Source: Durusdinium trenchii (taxonomy: Eukaryota; Sar; Dinophyceae; Suessiales; Symbiodiniaceae). From it: a stretch of DNA of 64,000 nt. The notes beneath the pieces are model-generated. The model had not been told where the DNA came from. It saw only the letters and a program-made list of their open reading frames with translations, and searched no databases. Of the stretch, positions 10,215 to 20,652 are shown piece by piece. Made by a program: the position numbers and the translations under genes. The DNA lies in NCBI GenBank assembly GCA_963970005.1, contig CAXAMN010003036.1:205529-269528 (forward strand), written 5' to 3'. The stretch's first letter is position 1; every line of letters begins with the position of its first letter.

Positions 10215-10580
10215 AAAAACAAAGCATCTACCCATACCGAGTCTCGTGTTGAAGGTGCACGTCTGCATGTGTTCACGTTTGGCATTCCACCGAAAAACGC
10301 AAGCCTGCGGAGCGTTTGCTGCTGGTGCCTCAAAGCCATGAAAGATTCCGTGCATCGCAACAGAGTCGTGCAAGCACTGTTCAAACCCGATCACCGTCTC
10401 AATTTCTAGCACTTCCTGTATTTTGTAGATACATGATCCATACATGCACAGCGCAACTCAACAATGGCCGCCAGCAAACAGAAAACGAAAAAACCATGCA
10501 ACGCATTGTTCCACTGCCTCTTCAATCAATGATTGGTTCAAAGGTCCTTTACCAGGGGCAGCCGCCTGCAAGCTGGGATT
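10215..10580. repeat. Dispersed repeat, copy D (right half, then a left half)
   Basis: 10215-10430 repeats the right half of copies A and B (from CGAGTCTCGTGTTGAAGG to TTCCTGTATTTTGTAG), then 10430-10580 repeats the junction and left half (GCCGCCAGCAAACAG, CAGGGGCAGCCGCCTGC). Right and left halves thus occur head to tail, as expected for a tandemly arranged or nested element. Confidence 0.65.
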
Positions 10581-10668
10581 CAGGAAGGGACTTCTTTATT
10601 GCTAAAGTGTGACAAATTTGCAGCGGTTGCCTCAAAAAGCGTGGGAAATCACGTCACAGCTTTGGAAA

Positions 10669-10943
10669 TTAAGAACTGTCTGTGTGTGTGTGTATGTGTC
10701 TACTGTGACAAAGTTGCAAATAGCTCCATGCCGGCTTGTTACCCACGGTCTTTGACAAAGGATATGCAAGGATCACGATGCTTACAGGTCGCTGTGAGGA
10801 AGAAGACCGGGATACTCTTGGGCCCAGAACCGCCTTTGAACACTGTGTCTGAAGGAACACCCAAAAATCCGGAATGCCTTCGGCACACCAAAACTTGGCT
10901 GTGCGCTCTCCACCTTGCAGCTCCCAAACAACACATAGGTTGA
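10669..10943. other. Region open in several frames on both strands
   Basis: The plus strand (containing KKTGILLGPEPPLNTVSEG) and two minus-strand frames are all open and all read somewhat like protein. An exon is likely here, but I cannot choose the strand. Confidence 0.3.
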
Positions 10944-11199
10944 TCGTCGACGTCGTATCAACTGCTGTGGAAAAAGTCTAACCCACAAGCAGAACTGTCC
11001 AAATCGAAAGGCATCCTCACCCTTTTTTGATTTTGTCCTCTTTCTCTTGCCGGGGCTTGTTCACCATAAATGTGCAAAAAGTGCATCAAAAACTATCACA
11101 AATTGGATGCAATTGGCAAGAACATGCAAAAACTTACATGACTGAGTTGAATTTGGGATGCAATTTTCAAAAACAAAACAAAACCTAGGGATTCATCCC

Positions 11200-11344
11200 G
11201 AGCCTCTATATATCCCGAGCATGCCGCAGTGTCCCCGCCAGCTGCACTGAGTTTACCGCGGAGTTCCCATTTGCAAAGAAGCAACTCTCTTAGATCCCTG
11301 CGCCGCTGGCATTTGGGGTGCCAGGATGCGACCTGGTCCATCAC
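11200..11344 (-). CDS. Candidate exon, unknown protein
   Basis: The minus-strand frame reads as protein (CQRRRDLRELLLCKWELRG). Borders are not fixed and no family is recognised. The plus frame is open as well. Confidence 0.28.
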
Positions 11345-11874
11345 TGCCGCTGGAAACCATTGGAAGGAACTGCAAGAATTTTCAGGGATAGGCCGACCTC
11401 ATGAAGGAACACGCACATCTAAAGGAAAATGGAAAAAAAGGACAGTGAAAGAGATTATAGGATTGTTAGATGGATGCATGTCTTATCTTTTCTTTTTAGG
11501 GTCTCTTCAAAACCCGAAATAACTATATGCTATAGTTTTGAGAGATAAGGCGATCTCATGCTGCTTTATTTTTTGTTGCATATGGAAGTGTTGTTACCCT
11601 ATATTTTATGGTTGAACCACATCAATGTACCAACAAAAAATGGATGAATGTCATATTCTCCTTAGCTAATCCTTAAACCTGAGCAACCAGTGAGGATTCA
11701 AACATTGGACGCCTTCTAGCAAACTGCAATCAACCAATACAAACAAGTTCGACCAAACATATTGTACCCAATCAATATACTATCCGACAAAATTCATTTG
11801 CCCAGTGACCTGAATTTCCATCCCTCCTTCCCAAGCGGTGCCTTGAGAGCTGTTGCACAGCCTGGCAATCGCTG
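11345..11874. other. No supported gene
   Basis: AT-richer sequence without protein-like frames or recognisable repeats. Confidence 0.4.
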
Positions 11875-11900
11875 CTGCTCTCTCTCTCTCTCTCTCTCGC
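11875..11900 (+). repeat. (CT)n microsatellite
   Basis: About 12 CT units within the non-coding stretch just downstream, on the minus strand, of the stop at 11956. Confidence 0.85.
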
Positions 11901-11955
11901 TTTGTCTCCGCCATTTCTGTGAAACACATTGCTTAAGTGGCTTCAGGTTTGGGGA

Positions 11956-13589
11956 TCATGCCTCTTTGGCTGCGTCTGCTGCCTCCTTGGCCATGCGCGC
12001 CTCCTTGCTTTGAGAAGTGTCCATGTGAGCTCAACTGCAAAGACATGAAAAATGTTCTTCTGATATAGGGCATCGAGAATGATCGCTGGCCGGAAGCATC
12101 TCAGCAGGTGCTCCTGCAAGGCATTTTTGGCAGCCTGATGTGCAAGGGTTGAGTGCAGTCTTGGCATGCACATATATATATATATATTCAAAGTGAAAAG
12201 ATTATGGAGCGGGCAGGGCAGGAAGGGCAACAAGCAGGTTGAAGAAAGCCAATGCTCAAGCAAGCAAGCACACCACCAAAGAAACAATGCCTCCCGTAGG
12301 TTGGCTCTACTTAGTCAAAATTACAGAGCCGTTTCCTTTGCATTAAGCTTTCCATTTTTTATTGTGTAGATATGGAGACCCCGTGTCACGATGTGCCAAA
12401 TTTTGGAACCTGCGGCCAAAGCCAAGATCCACGTACAGAAAAGAAACAAGGACTTAATGGCTGCTCCCACTGATGGTGTTTCGAAGCCTGGCTAACTCCA
12501 GGGCATGTAGCCACCCCAAGCTACAGCAGTTACCTTTGTATAGGTGTTGCTGGTGCATGAGGCATGTCTGCAAGCTATCCTGATTGACCCAATCAGGCAA
12601 TCTGCGAGAGTGCTCAAAAAGCACGTGAAAAAGCTTGCTAAAAATTGCTGCTAAAGCCACATGGATGAATCAAAGAAGGGTATCAACTATTAAGAATGTA
12701 CTGTCGTATTTCAAAGAGTATAAAAAATAGAAGACAAAAAAAATCTCTATACTGTATATAATATATAATTCCAGAGTCAAATGAAATCGTATTTTCATCT
12801 CTTTACTATTCACTCAAGCAGTCTTCACCAAAAAATATCTGTCTCAAACACCTGCAAGGCTGCTTGCTGCTTGTTGGATTGTGCCAGCATGGCATCAAAG
12901 TCCTGGTGCCAGGGGGAGCCCTGTAATGCATGTATACTCAGTATCATCCAAGCATCTCTAAGCTATCTAGTTGATTCAAGACTTGGCCAGACTTGACACT
13001 AGCGGTGCGTCCTCCTCCTCTTCCTTTTTCACAAAGGCTCCCAAATCTTGAGGTCGCATAAAGACAACTCCGCTCTCAAAGCGCACCACACACTCAATTG
13101 GACCTAGTGGCTTGCTGATGTGCAAACACTCTATGGCAAGCAAACAATATGCACCCTCAGCTCTCACATACAGGCATCGACAACCATCATGCAAGGAAGC
13201 TGAGACCAGCAACTCAGCTTGCTGATTGGGAGCTGGACCCTTTAGCGACGCTTTGCGAAGGGCAGCAAGGTCTTGCGCGTCACAAATCCAAGCCTAAGCT
13301 GCAAACTGCAACCAGCTTCAGGCAAAGCTAAATTGGCATATCACCAGCTGTTGAAAACGGTTCAAGTCAAATTCCCATCCCCGAATTGAAAACAACAAAC
13401 CATTTTGAGGAAGCCTCTCAAAGACCCGTACGTTTGCCAAAACGCATGCTGTATGGTGCTACCACTCACATCAGGCGCCCGTGCGAGGAAGCTTGGAAAG
13501 CCAATGGCTGGGTCTTCCTTCCATTTCCCAGCCTTTACCGAGCGTGTTGGGCACTGCAAGTGTCGGGTGAGCAGTTCTCGTCTTTTCAC
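11956..13589 (-). CDS. Multi-exon gene, unknown, with Ala/Lys C-terminal helix
   Basis: Several minus-strand segments read strongly as protein and follow one another: 13589-13370 (GKWKEDPAIGFPSFLARAP, HAFWQTYGSLRGF); 13199-12990, after a GGTCTCAG acceptor (YVRAEGAYCLLAIECLH, FESGVVFMRPQDLGAFV, then an acidic KKEEEEDAP run); 12660-12454 (HSRRLPDWVNQDSLQTC, LGWLHALELARLRNTI); 12128-12060, after a CATCAG acceptor (AAKNALQEHLLRCFRP); and a clean terminal exon 12003-11956 (EARMAKEAADAAKEA and stop). The last two would form one amphipathic helix. I recognise no family. That all segments belong to one gene is inferred from order, strand and spacing; most intron borders between them are not proven. 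Confidence 0.5.
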
Positions 13590-13659
13590 ATTTGATTGGC
13601 CATGTGCCGTCTGGTCTTGCAGAGTGAAGGAGTCCGGTGATAATGTACTGATTTACTTG

Positions 13660-14380
13660 AGATGAGTTGGAGGGGTCGCAGAAATTGCAATCAGCAAAAT
13701 GGATAACCAGCTAGATGTAAAGAAAACAACTCTTAAAGATGGAGAAGTGGCTGTTGCCTTGTCTCTAGGTGCATGATACGCCATGAGCTGGTAGAGGTCG
13801 ATTGCACTGTGCGCCTGACCAGAAAGGGAGAGAGCTCAAAGAGCTCAAAGAAATTCAGCATCCTGCTGCATCTGAATCGTTACGTCATTAAGTTATAGTA
13901 AGTCTTGCAGCAAAGTCTAAACCATAGAATCATGGAGCCTGGCTGCCACTAGTGCTATTTCTTCAACAATCATGCCGATTGCAAGGCAACAGCCTTCTCT
14001 CAAAAACCCTTGGTGGCATCCCGCGCCTCTTTGTTTGGCAGGGTTTGGAGACCGTCACCCTGGCAGCTTCCATTTTACTTTGGAAGCAAGTGTTAGCATG
14101 GCCTTGCCGGTCCATCAAAAAGTAGTGTCTTATATTATAACCAATGGTTTTTTCTTGGGAGAAACATGTATTATCTAGATTGTTCTAGATTGAAAAATAC
14201 AGAGTCCCAACAGCAGGGCTGCGTTCTGCCATTTGTGATACTGGCTTGCAATGCTTATATATGATGTATATCTTCCACGTGTGTCCGACACCCTTCCAGG
14301 GCCTGCCTCGGTGAGTGCCTCATTCAAGTCCTGACATCAATGGTGATTCAGCTCAACATGTTAAACAAAAACACTTCAAT
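13660..14380. other. Unassigned, partly open
   Basis: Frames on both strands are open around 13972-14178. A minus-strand frame there (LPNKEARDATKGF) could be a short exon after a GCCAG acceptor. I could not decide. Confidence 0.25.
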
Positions 14381-14382
14381 TA

Positions 14383-14464
14383 TAGGAGCAAGGACGCTAC
14401 TAGGGGCTCCTGGCCTTACTACTAGGAACAAGAAGCTACTAGGGGCTCCTGGCCTTACTACTAT
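14383..14464. repeat. CTACTAG-family dispersed repeat
   Basis: Units of the form GACGCTACTAGGGGCTCCTGG and AACAAGAAGCTACTAGGGGC follow one another. The same words recur at 21.8, 29.6, 34.3 and 47.1 kb. Confidence 0.75.
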
Positions 14465-14529
14465 ATGCTGGAGAAGACATTGGTCATTGGCATCACGGAT
14501 ATAGTCTCGAGAAGCAATCTCACTCCCAC

Positions 14530-16420
14530 CTTTGAAGTGAAAAGGTCGTCGTCGTCCATATCCAAAGTCTGAAAGAGTGGCCAGGCAATTTCCTGCGACT
14601 TGCTCAGTCTATGTCGGCTGCTTGCATCAGTTTGCCCAACATGTTGCCTCTTCCCACTCCAGGGCATTTGCAGAACATATTGTAGCTGTCAAACGGTCAT
14701 TTCCCAACGTGAGGTTTTTGCAAGCCTGGCGCTTCTAAATCTCCTACAACTGAAAACGCAGCTAGTGCGGAGGAGTTCAAGATGTGCTGGAGCTGCTGCT
14801 GTTGCTTTCGCTGCTGGATTCTTGCAGTTGCTTTATATAAAATCATGCAGAGAAATGCAGTAGGGACTTTTGCATGCAATCCATATGTACGACTCTCATC
14901 CATTTCTCTCCTTGACAAAACTTGGATCACAGAAGCGATGAGCACGCCATGCCAACCAAAGAAAGCACCTCAGTCGGAGACCGGAACAGAAAATCACGTC
15001 ATCAATTATGTCTGCGGTTGTTCTCTATCTCTGTTCTACAGCAAAACACAGGGAAGAAGGATATTGGAAAAGTGTTGGTGGGAAAACTGGGAAATATCTG
15101 AGCACTCTGTGAAAAAGCAGGTGTTGATATAAAGTTGAAATAGATTGTGGAAAAATGGTGGAATGATTGTGATGACTCACTTGCTGCATCCGAGTTCAAA
15201 AGTTGAGTCACGCCAAATCTTTGAAGGTCAGAAAAAGTCGGAAGACTTGTGCAATTGACTCAACGAATCAACATGAATCAACTAATGCACGTGTGCCAGC
15301 CTCAACTCCTGCAATCCCACTTCGGAGTAGTTCAAGCTGAACTTCAAAACGACAACTTAATCTTCATGCCAAACGGCAGCTCCTCCACGGTGTCAGTATC
15401 CGATTTCCAGAGCCTTGCGGGACTCATCAACAGAACGCGTCGTAAACTTAACAAATATGGTGCCTCCAATCAAATAGCAATGGCCTCTCACCTAATAGCG
15501 ATGGCCCCCCAACCTAAATTATGTCATGACTGTCTGCTTGTTTGAAGCATCTACGCCAAAAGGAGGTAAAACTGTGCCGTTCCGACTAGAACCTCCAAAG
15601 TCGCTGCCATTCTTCGCCAGCTCCCAACGGCAGACCTGTCTGACGTAGGCCCAAATCTTGCACACATGTATCCGGACGTTGCCTATAATCTTGCAAACAA
15701 CAATGTGTGCAGCAGGAAGGGATGCGGACATTAACTTTGGCAGAACGCAAAAGAGATACATAGAGACTCATCTCGAGAAGAACACGTATGGACACGTCCC
15801 TGGTCCGAAGAACCATGAAGAACCAGTACTAATTACCCTGCCAATTACTAATTGCTGTACCATTACCAGCAGTGAGAAATACACCTGCACCACTACACCA
15901 GGAGAAAAAGAGAATCTGTCACACCACCCCAGCACTACGCACCAGCTTCCGTCCCCACAGGCTCCCAGTCAGAACACACGGCCCCAGCAGTCAGAATGTG
16001 CTTTGCATCACTTTCAGAGTCTTGTTCAATACACATAAACAATACACCTCGTGCTACATCCGCGAGCTGCAACTACCGCACGGCACCACTTCATCGGTAG
16101 CCAAAAGGTCCTTCCATGTTAGCTTGAATCACGTACCAAAATGTAACGGAATGCAGTGCTCGATTTACCAAAGATCTTCAGAAGATCGAGTATCAATGAG
16201 TCTCGATGAGTAGCGAGTATGTGCCGAGGGTTTTGCGGGTTCCAATCTCAGGCCAACAAAGAGCGTGTAAAAATGTGGAAAATGCAACCTGCCGACCTGC
16301 ATCATCTCCACCCTCAATGAAGGGCGTCAAGTCCAAGGAGCGAAGCACCTGAAGGATGTGAGGCACTTCCGACTTTGAGGGTGAATATGGGTCCGGCATA
16401 TCAAGGGCGGAAGAAAGCAT
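14530..16420 (-). CDS. Candidate gene with EF-hand-like acidic loop
   Basis: Two phase-compatible minus-strand exons. The upstream one (16420-16289) opens with ATG, reads MPDPYSPSKSEVPHILQVL and continues with an LTPFIEGGDDAGRQ end at a donor (CGGCAG then GTTGCA). The downstream one (14592-14530) is 21 codons between a TCGCAG acceptor and an AAAG/GTGGGAG donor, and contains WPLFQTLDMDDDDLF. This resembles the start of an EF-hand calcium loop (Asp at positions 1, 3 and 5) with the rest on another exon, but without the usual Gly at position 6. Both exons begin and end in phase 0, so they could join directly across a 1.7-kb intron. That they belong together, and the calcium-binding reading, are inferences. 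Confidence 0.38.
15273..15470 (+). CDS. Candidate exon or gene start, unknown
   Basis: From the ATG at 15273 the plus-strand frame reads like protein (HVCQPQLLQSHFGVVQ, NDNLIFMPNGSSSTVSVSDF, LINRTRRKLNKYG). It then runs without a break into two MASNLLA-type repeat units at 15471-15517 and stops at 15545, so either a splice site precedes the repeat or the repeat has become the C-terminus. No family is recognised. Confidence 0.35.
15471..15517 (+). repeat. Two MASNLLA-type minisatellite units
   Basis: AGCAATGGCCTCTCACCTAA and AGCGATGGCCCCCCAACC, diverged units of the 21-bp repeat that forms the large array at 57.9-58.4 kb. Confidence 0.65.
15546..16190. other. Unassigned, partly open
   Basis: A plus-strand frame (15658-16038) is open and Thr/Pro-rich. 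The minus strand is open at 15519-15816. Neither has convincing borders or a known motif. Confidence 0.25.
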
Positions 16421-17046
16421 TGCGAACTACGAAGAAAAGCAAAAGAGAAGAAGCTGCTAAGAAGCGTTCCTATCCTCGTCCTGGAGTCCTGGAATCCTCA
16501 GGTGACAAAAATTCGTTTGTCAGTGGAGGTCTCGACATATTCATCAAATCTTCAACATTTCCACAACAGAAAGGTCAACTCGGACAACGTATATATTTGC
16601 TAGTCGTTGTACACTTCTTGCACCCAATCACAGAGTAGTGAATTATAATTATGGCCTTGGTAGTGTCGTCAAAGCCAAGCTCATCGACCTCCAATCCAAA
16701 AACTTCCAAAGTTGCCTATCTGGTTTGCATTGTGAACAACGCGGTAACAAACAGCGGGACAAGGGCAATCTCTGTATGTTAAGAAAGGTTCAACTCAACA
16801 ACAATCCTCGATTACATGGGGTCACAGGATGCTTGACGTCAGTCATGTTCTTCAGGTTTAATAGTGATTGTGAGCTTGTCTTTTAGTTTTTGTGAGGCGG
16901 CCGAGCAAGCACTAGCAAGCACGCTGCAAACAGAACAATCTTCCTCACGTCGTGAGGTGTCAGCATTGCAACCTCTAGGCTGCTTGGTTTTAGGACACTA
17001 CACTGTACTTTGAGCCAAAGGTGAACACATCGAGATTCACACTGAG
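16421..17046. other. No supported gene
   Basis: Plus-strand frames at 16375-16638 and 16638-16886 are basic or mixed in composition and lack splice support. I leave this stretch unassigned. Confidence 0.35.
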
Positions 17047-17623
17047 CTACGCGTCTGTGGCTTTCATCTTGGCTTCACAGCGACCCAAATACTTGTGAGG
17101 TGTGAGGGCAAGGAGTATTGAAGCGTCGAAGGTGCAAGTGAAAAAAGGCGACTGCTTTAGTGGCCTCTTTTGCAGCCTCCCTGAAGGCGTTCACCGCTTT
17201 GGTGGCAAAGCCAACTTCAAGAGCCTCTGGGTCAAAAGGACAGTTAAAAGCAATTAGGAGCAAAAGCTTCAGCTCTGAATTGGGTTTAGCTGGTATTCGG
17301 GAAAATTGCGAAAAGGAAACTGTGTGAGAAGTTCAGAACTTCTTGCGATCATGATTCCTACTACTCCTCGTGCCTGGACATTCTGCAAGATCGCACTCAA
17401 AGCCAATTTGGCTTTTCCATTCACTTGGCGCTGTGCTCCATCCAACCTCCCAAAGTATGGACCCATCATGAAAAACAAACCGATCGCCCTAAGCTCCGCT
17501 AAGGCTCTGAGTATGTGAGTCATTGACCAAGGCTCCAAATGTATATGGACACAAAAATAAGGCTTTGCCAAACAAGTGAAAGCCTTTTTCAATCCTTTCA
17601 GATCGGGCAGTCATGATACTCAT
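17047..17623 (-). CDS. Small four-exon gene, unknown, about 124 codons
   Basis: Four minus-strand exons join in phase into one open frame. Exon 1 starts with ATG at 17623 (MSIMTARSERIEKGFHL) and splices at TT/GTTTGG. Exon 2 (17506-17274) follows a CATACTCAG acceptor (GLFFMMGPYFGRLDGAQ, ALSAILQNVQARGVVGIM) and ends at a GC donor. Exon 3 (17226-17156) follows CTTTTGACCCAG (EVGFATKAVNAFREAAKEAT) and ends at a GC donor. Exon 4 (17067-17047) encodes MKATDA and stop. The middle is hydrophobic and the C-terminus an Ala/Lys helix, so it may be membrane-associated or organellar. No family is recognised. The ATG lies 18 nt after the SWEET stop codon on the same strand. Alternatively exon 1 could be an internal exon of a gene that surrounds the SWEET gene. 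Confidence 0.6.
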
Positions 17624-17641
17624 ACTAGGCCAGGAGCTCTC

Positions 17642-19310
17642 TCAGAGAGTACCGCCGGTGTCGCAAGACTGGTAGGTGACAGGCTTTGAGACTTGCTTGG
17701 CTTCAGACCGGCAGTTGGTGATGCTCTTTGGAGTAATGGGTGCGGACTCTTGAAAATTGTGTCCTTTGGCAGACCCTTCGTGCGGATACATGTACTTCAA
17801 GGTCAAGCAAATTGCACCTGAAACGCACCCGACAATGTTGGGAGCCGCAATCAAAGGGTCATCCAGCATCCATCCACAAATGCACCAAACAATGGAACTG
17901 ACAGTGTTCGCTGACACCAGCAAAGCCGGTATTGAGCTGCTGTCGTGTGTGCGAATCACTCGCGGCAGGCTAACTAAGACTGAGATGGCACCGATGAAGC
18001 TGCAAAATGATGAAATGAGGCCCGTCACGAAAAGGGCCCGTTCCACTGGGAGCACAGCAAGGGAGCAAAGCTGAAATAAGACTAGCATGATCACTGCACT
18101 TGCGTATCTTTGCAAACCGCCAAGAGAATGATCGTGCTTGCAGTTGCGGTAGAAAGCTATTGAGTAGTAGGTGCCCAAGACAGCCCCCAAGCAATTGGAG
18201 TGCACCAAAATAAGAAAGCCGCTGCGCTTTGTGACAAAAAAGGCGAAGAGTCCATAGTAGCACCACTGCCAACCTCCAAAGGCAATGGACACATAGGGAG
18301 CAGCATCCGAATCACCAGTGCAGCCAGTAGCTTCCCAGCGTTGCACTTGTGGGTATGGACTAATCTGAACAAGGATGTTGCCGGCCATGCAGAAAGCTTT
18401 CAGCATGGACATGAAAGTGATGCCAGCCAAGAGCTTTTCCAGGCCACCCAACTCAGGCCAGATCTTTCCAATGTGCCAGGTGTGCCACTCTGGTCCAATC
18501 CGTCCCTGCAGCAGTGGAGCACCCTGTGATGCATCCTGCAGCGCTTTTGTTGCGTCCACAGGAATTGAAGGTGCACCGGATGAAGGCTTCGCTTCTTTGG
18601 CAGGCAAAGGCGATGCTTCCGTAGGAGTCACCGGTGATACTTGTGCTTCTTTCACTGGCAAAGCTGAAGCCACTTTGGGAGGCAAAGGTGCAGCTTCTTT
18701 GGGAGGCGGCTGTGCAGGTGCGTTGATGGTCTTCTTGTGGGCTGAGCTTGCCACGTTTGATTCCTTTGCAATCTCAGTGCGATCTGCGGGCACCTTGGGG
18801 AGGATCTTCGTCTCGTGTGTGGCAGCTCCAGGAGATCCAGGTTGGATAGTGACTGGCTTGGGGCTTGCCGCGCTTGCCGCGCTTGCCGCGCTTGCCACTT
18901 TGGCGCTCTGAGCCGTGCTCTGAGGCTTTTGAGCAACTTGGATGGGGGGCTGCTTGAGGCGGAGCGGTCACCTGGCTTGCTGCGTTGCTTTGCAACGACT
19001 GGTTGCTGCCCTTGGATTCCTTGGATCCTAAGAATGTTGGGGAGGTACTTCTTGAGGCATTCGAAGGCGACTCCACGGATTCAAGCCCAATTAGCATAGC
19101 TGTTGGCCTAGCAGATCCACTCGGTGGTGAACTAGGCGCCGGCTGAGCCTTGCGGTTTTCTGAGTGTTCGGTCTTCTGTGTTTCACCGACAAATTTGGCC
19201 ACAGGCAAATTGGCAGCCCAAGTGGCCGGCTTCTCATTGCTCTTGTTTGGCAAAATGCCATGCGCAAAGGCTCCACATATGAAGAACAACAGCAAGGCCC
19301 GCATGGGCAT
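17642..19310 (-). CDS. SWEET (MtN3/saliva) sugar transporter with long N-terminal extension
   Basis: SWEET proteins are uniporters that move sugars down their gradient across the plasma membrane or an internal membrane. Counting from the GTG at 18898, seven hydrophobic segments lie near residues 155-179, 200-222, 226-250, 265-283, 288-311, 323-345 and 348-370, giving the 3+1+3 layout of two MtN3 repeats. Family marks include SPYP after helix 1, Pro in helix 2 (APYV), Asn in helix 3 (SNCLG), Asn in helix 6 (SANTV) and PNIVG in helix 7. No introns interrupt the domain. Upstream, another frame starts at ATG 19310 with a signal-peptide-like MPMRALLLFFICGAFAHG and an Ala/Pro/Ser/Lys-rich linker. 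The two frames meet at a run of six C (18944-18949), and one base fewer gives one frame of 555 codons. It is therefore a single-base error, a frameshifted allele, or a shorter gene starting inside. The C-terminal tail is about 45 residues. Which sugar it carries cannot be told. Confidence 0.88.
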
Positions 19311-19348
19311 TGCTGGTATGAAGTTTAGGACACGATTGGGGCGGCCCA

Positions 19349-19369
19349 CTTGAGCCCCAGTGTCAACGA
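19349..19369 (-). promoter_or_regulatory. Probable relict dinoflagellate spliced leader
   Basis: Read on the minus strand, 21 bases ending in GGGGCTCAAG match the conserved leader at 15 of 21 positions, including all of the last eight (GGCTCAAG). They lie 39 nt upstream of the SWEET ATG. Leader relicts at this place are the known mark of genes that were re-inserted from trans-spliced mRNA, which fits the lack of introns in the SWEET gene. A processed acceptor AG at the same place would be an alternative reading. Confidence 0.55.
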
Positions 19370-19379
19370 CACTTCGACA

Positions 19380-20165
19380 TCCAAGAATGCATCTGTTGGA
19401 AGGCTGCACTTTAAGTCTCTGGACAAACAGAAAAGACTGTACATTTATATACATAGATTCGAGCTTGTGATTTACCCTCCAGCAGACTCTCACGTCTTGT
19501 GCAACCGCGCCTGTTTGGGGGAATCGAAGAGTTCTCCATGAGACTAATTTCTCCTGGCCCCTTGTAAGACAGGTGAGGTTGTGCAGTGCACGCTGAACGA
19601 GGTGCTGAATAAGACAGCAGTTGTCAGCGAATGAGCTGTTGTTCGCAAGTACTTCGGCAAAAATGTGCGCAGACTAAGCCCCTTGGGGGCTGTCAACTGT
19701 GAGCCTTGAAGCATGCAAAAAACGGGGATTGACTCACATAAGCTTATACCAGTACCTTAAAACATCTATCCAGCGCCACGTTCCAGATGAAAGCGTTCTT
19801 TGAGCAATGAGTAGACTCAAACAAAGCAGCTCTGTCTCTGGCTCAACAGCAATCAAAGGCATCTGCTTTCACTGGAGTTCTCCACAGGCCACCCGGATGA
19901 GTAGCTCCTGAGGCTTGAGAACCACCCCCATGATTCTGCGATCTAATACCTTACTTGACAGTGCGTTGCATGGAACCGTTCATCAAATATTTGTTATTCA
20001 AAAACTTTACCTGTTGTGTTTCTGCAAAAAACTATCTTATGACGTCTGTGGTTTTACTTGGTTTTCCACTGTTTTCAAGCTTTCAGGCCTGGCAAAACCC
20101 AAGGTCTGGAATGCAGCCTGGCGATACGGCCGTGTGGTTCTTTGGTCAAGGTCCTCAAAAGCAAA
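19380..20165. other. Upstream region of the SWEET gene; no supported gene
   Basis: Probable intergenic DNA between the minus-strand SWEET gene and the plus-strand exon at 20244. Plus-strand frames from 19915 onward are open but do not read like protein before the exon start. Confidence 0.35.
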
Positions 20166-20174
20166 GTTGGGAAA

Positions 20175-20205
20175 AGCGCCTGCAAGCTCCGCAGGCGCTG
20201 GTGGC
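20175..20205. repeat. GC-rich hairpin, related to the dispersed repeat core
   Basis: A perfect 8-bp inverted repeat GCGCCTGC / GCAGGCGC separated by seven bases, followed by TGGTGGCGCTGCTGC. The words resemble the CCTGCAAGC and CCTGCGGAGC core of the dispersed repeat at 6.7-10.6 kb, so it may be a remnant of the same family. Confidence 0.5.
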
Positions 20206-20243
20206 GCTGCTGCAAGTCCCAGCCTCGGTCAGACTGCAAAAAC

Positions 20244-20489
20244 ATGAGCTTACCTCAGACGCCTGTTCACCTTACAGACCAGAAAAGATACTCTTTTGCT
20301 TTTAAGGAACATTTCAGCAATGAGCCGAGCGTCCTAGATCGTCCTAGTCGTTCAAGTTTCACGGTCAAGTGCAACAGCTCTGATGCTGGCTCTGAGGTGG
20401 TAGCTCGGGTGACCTTTGGTTTGCAGTTCCAACGACCTGAAGCTGAACAAAGCAGCAAGCTTCACTGCATCTTTGTGAAAGTCTTCCCG
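20244..20489 (+). CDS. First exon of an unknown gene
   Basis: ATG at 20244 opens 82 codons that read clearly as protein (LTDQKRYSFAFKEHF, RSSFTVKCNSSDAGSEVVAR, VTFGLQFQRPEAEQSS) and ends exactly at a canonical donor (TTCCCG then GTGAGT). The end is in phase 0. The alternating polar and hydrophobic pattern suggests beta strands. I recognise no family, and the next exon is not certain: 20653-20904 on the same strand is a weak candidate. Confidence 0.5.
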
Positions 20490-20652
20490 GTGAGTCAGGC
20501 TTGCAGCAGCCGGCAGCCCGTGTGACTCAGTGATGCCCATCGTTTATGGATACATTTGAAATCAAATGGTCTATAGTGGAGTTCCTTGGAGTCTCAAAAA
20601 GCCCGATCTGAATTATGGGAGTTCTCCTACCAGATCCTGAGCTGCCAGTAGA

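Noticed and set aside
18375..18911. Plus-strand frame of 178 codons, Ala/Gly-rich
   Set aside because: It is the antisense shadow of the Ala/Pro-rich linker of the SWEET gene.
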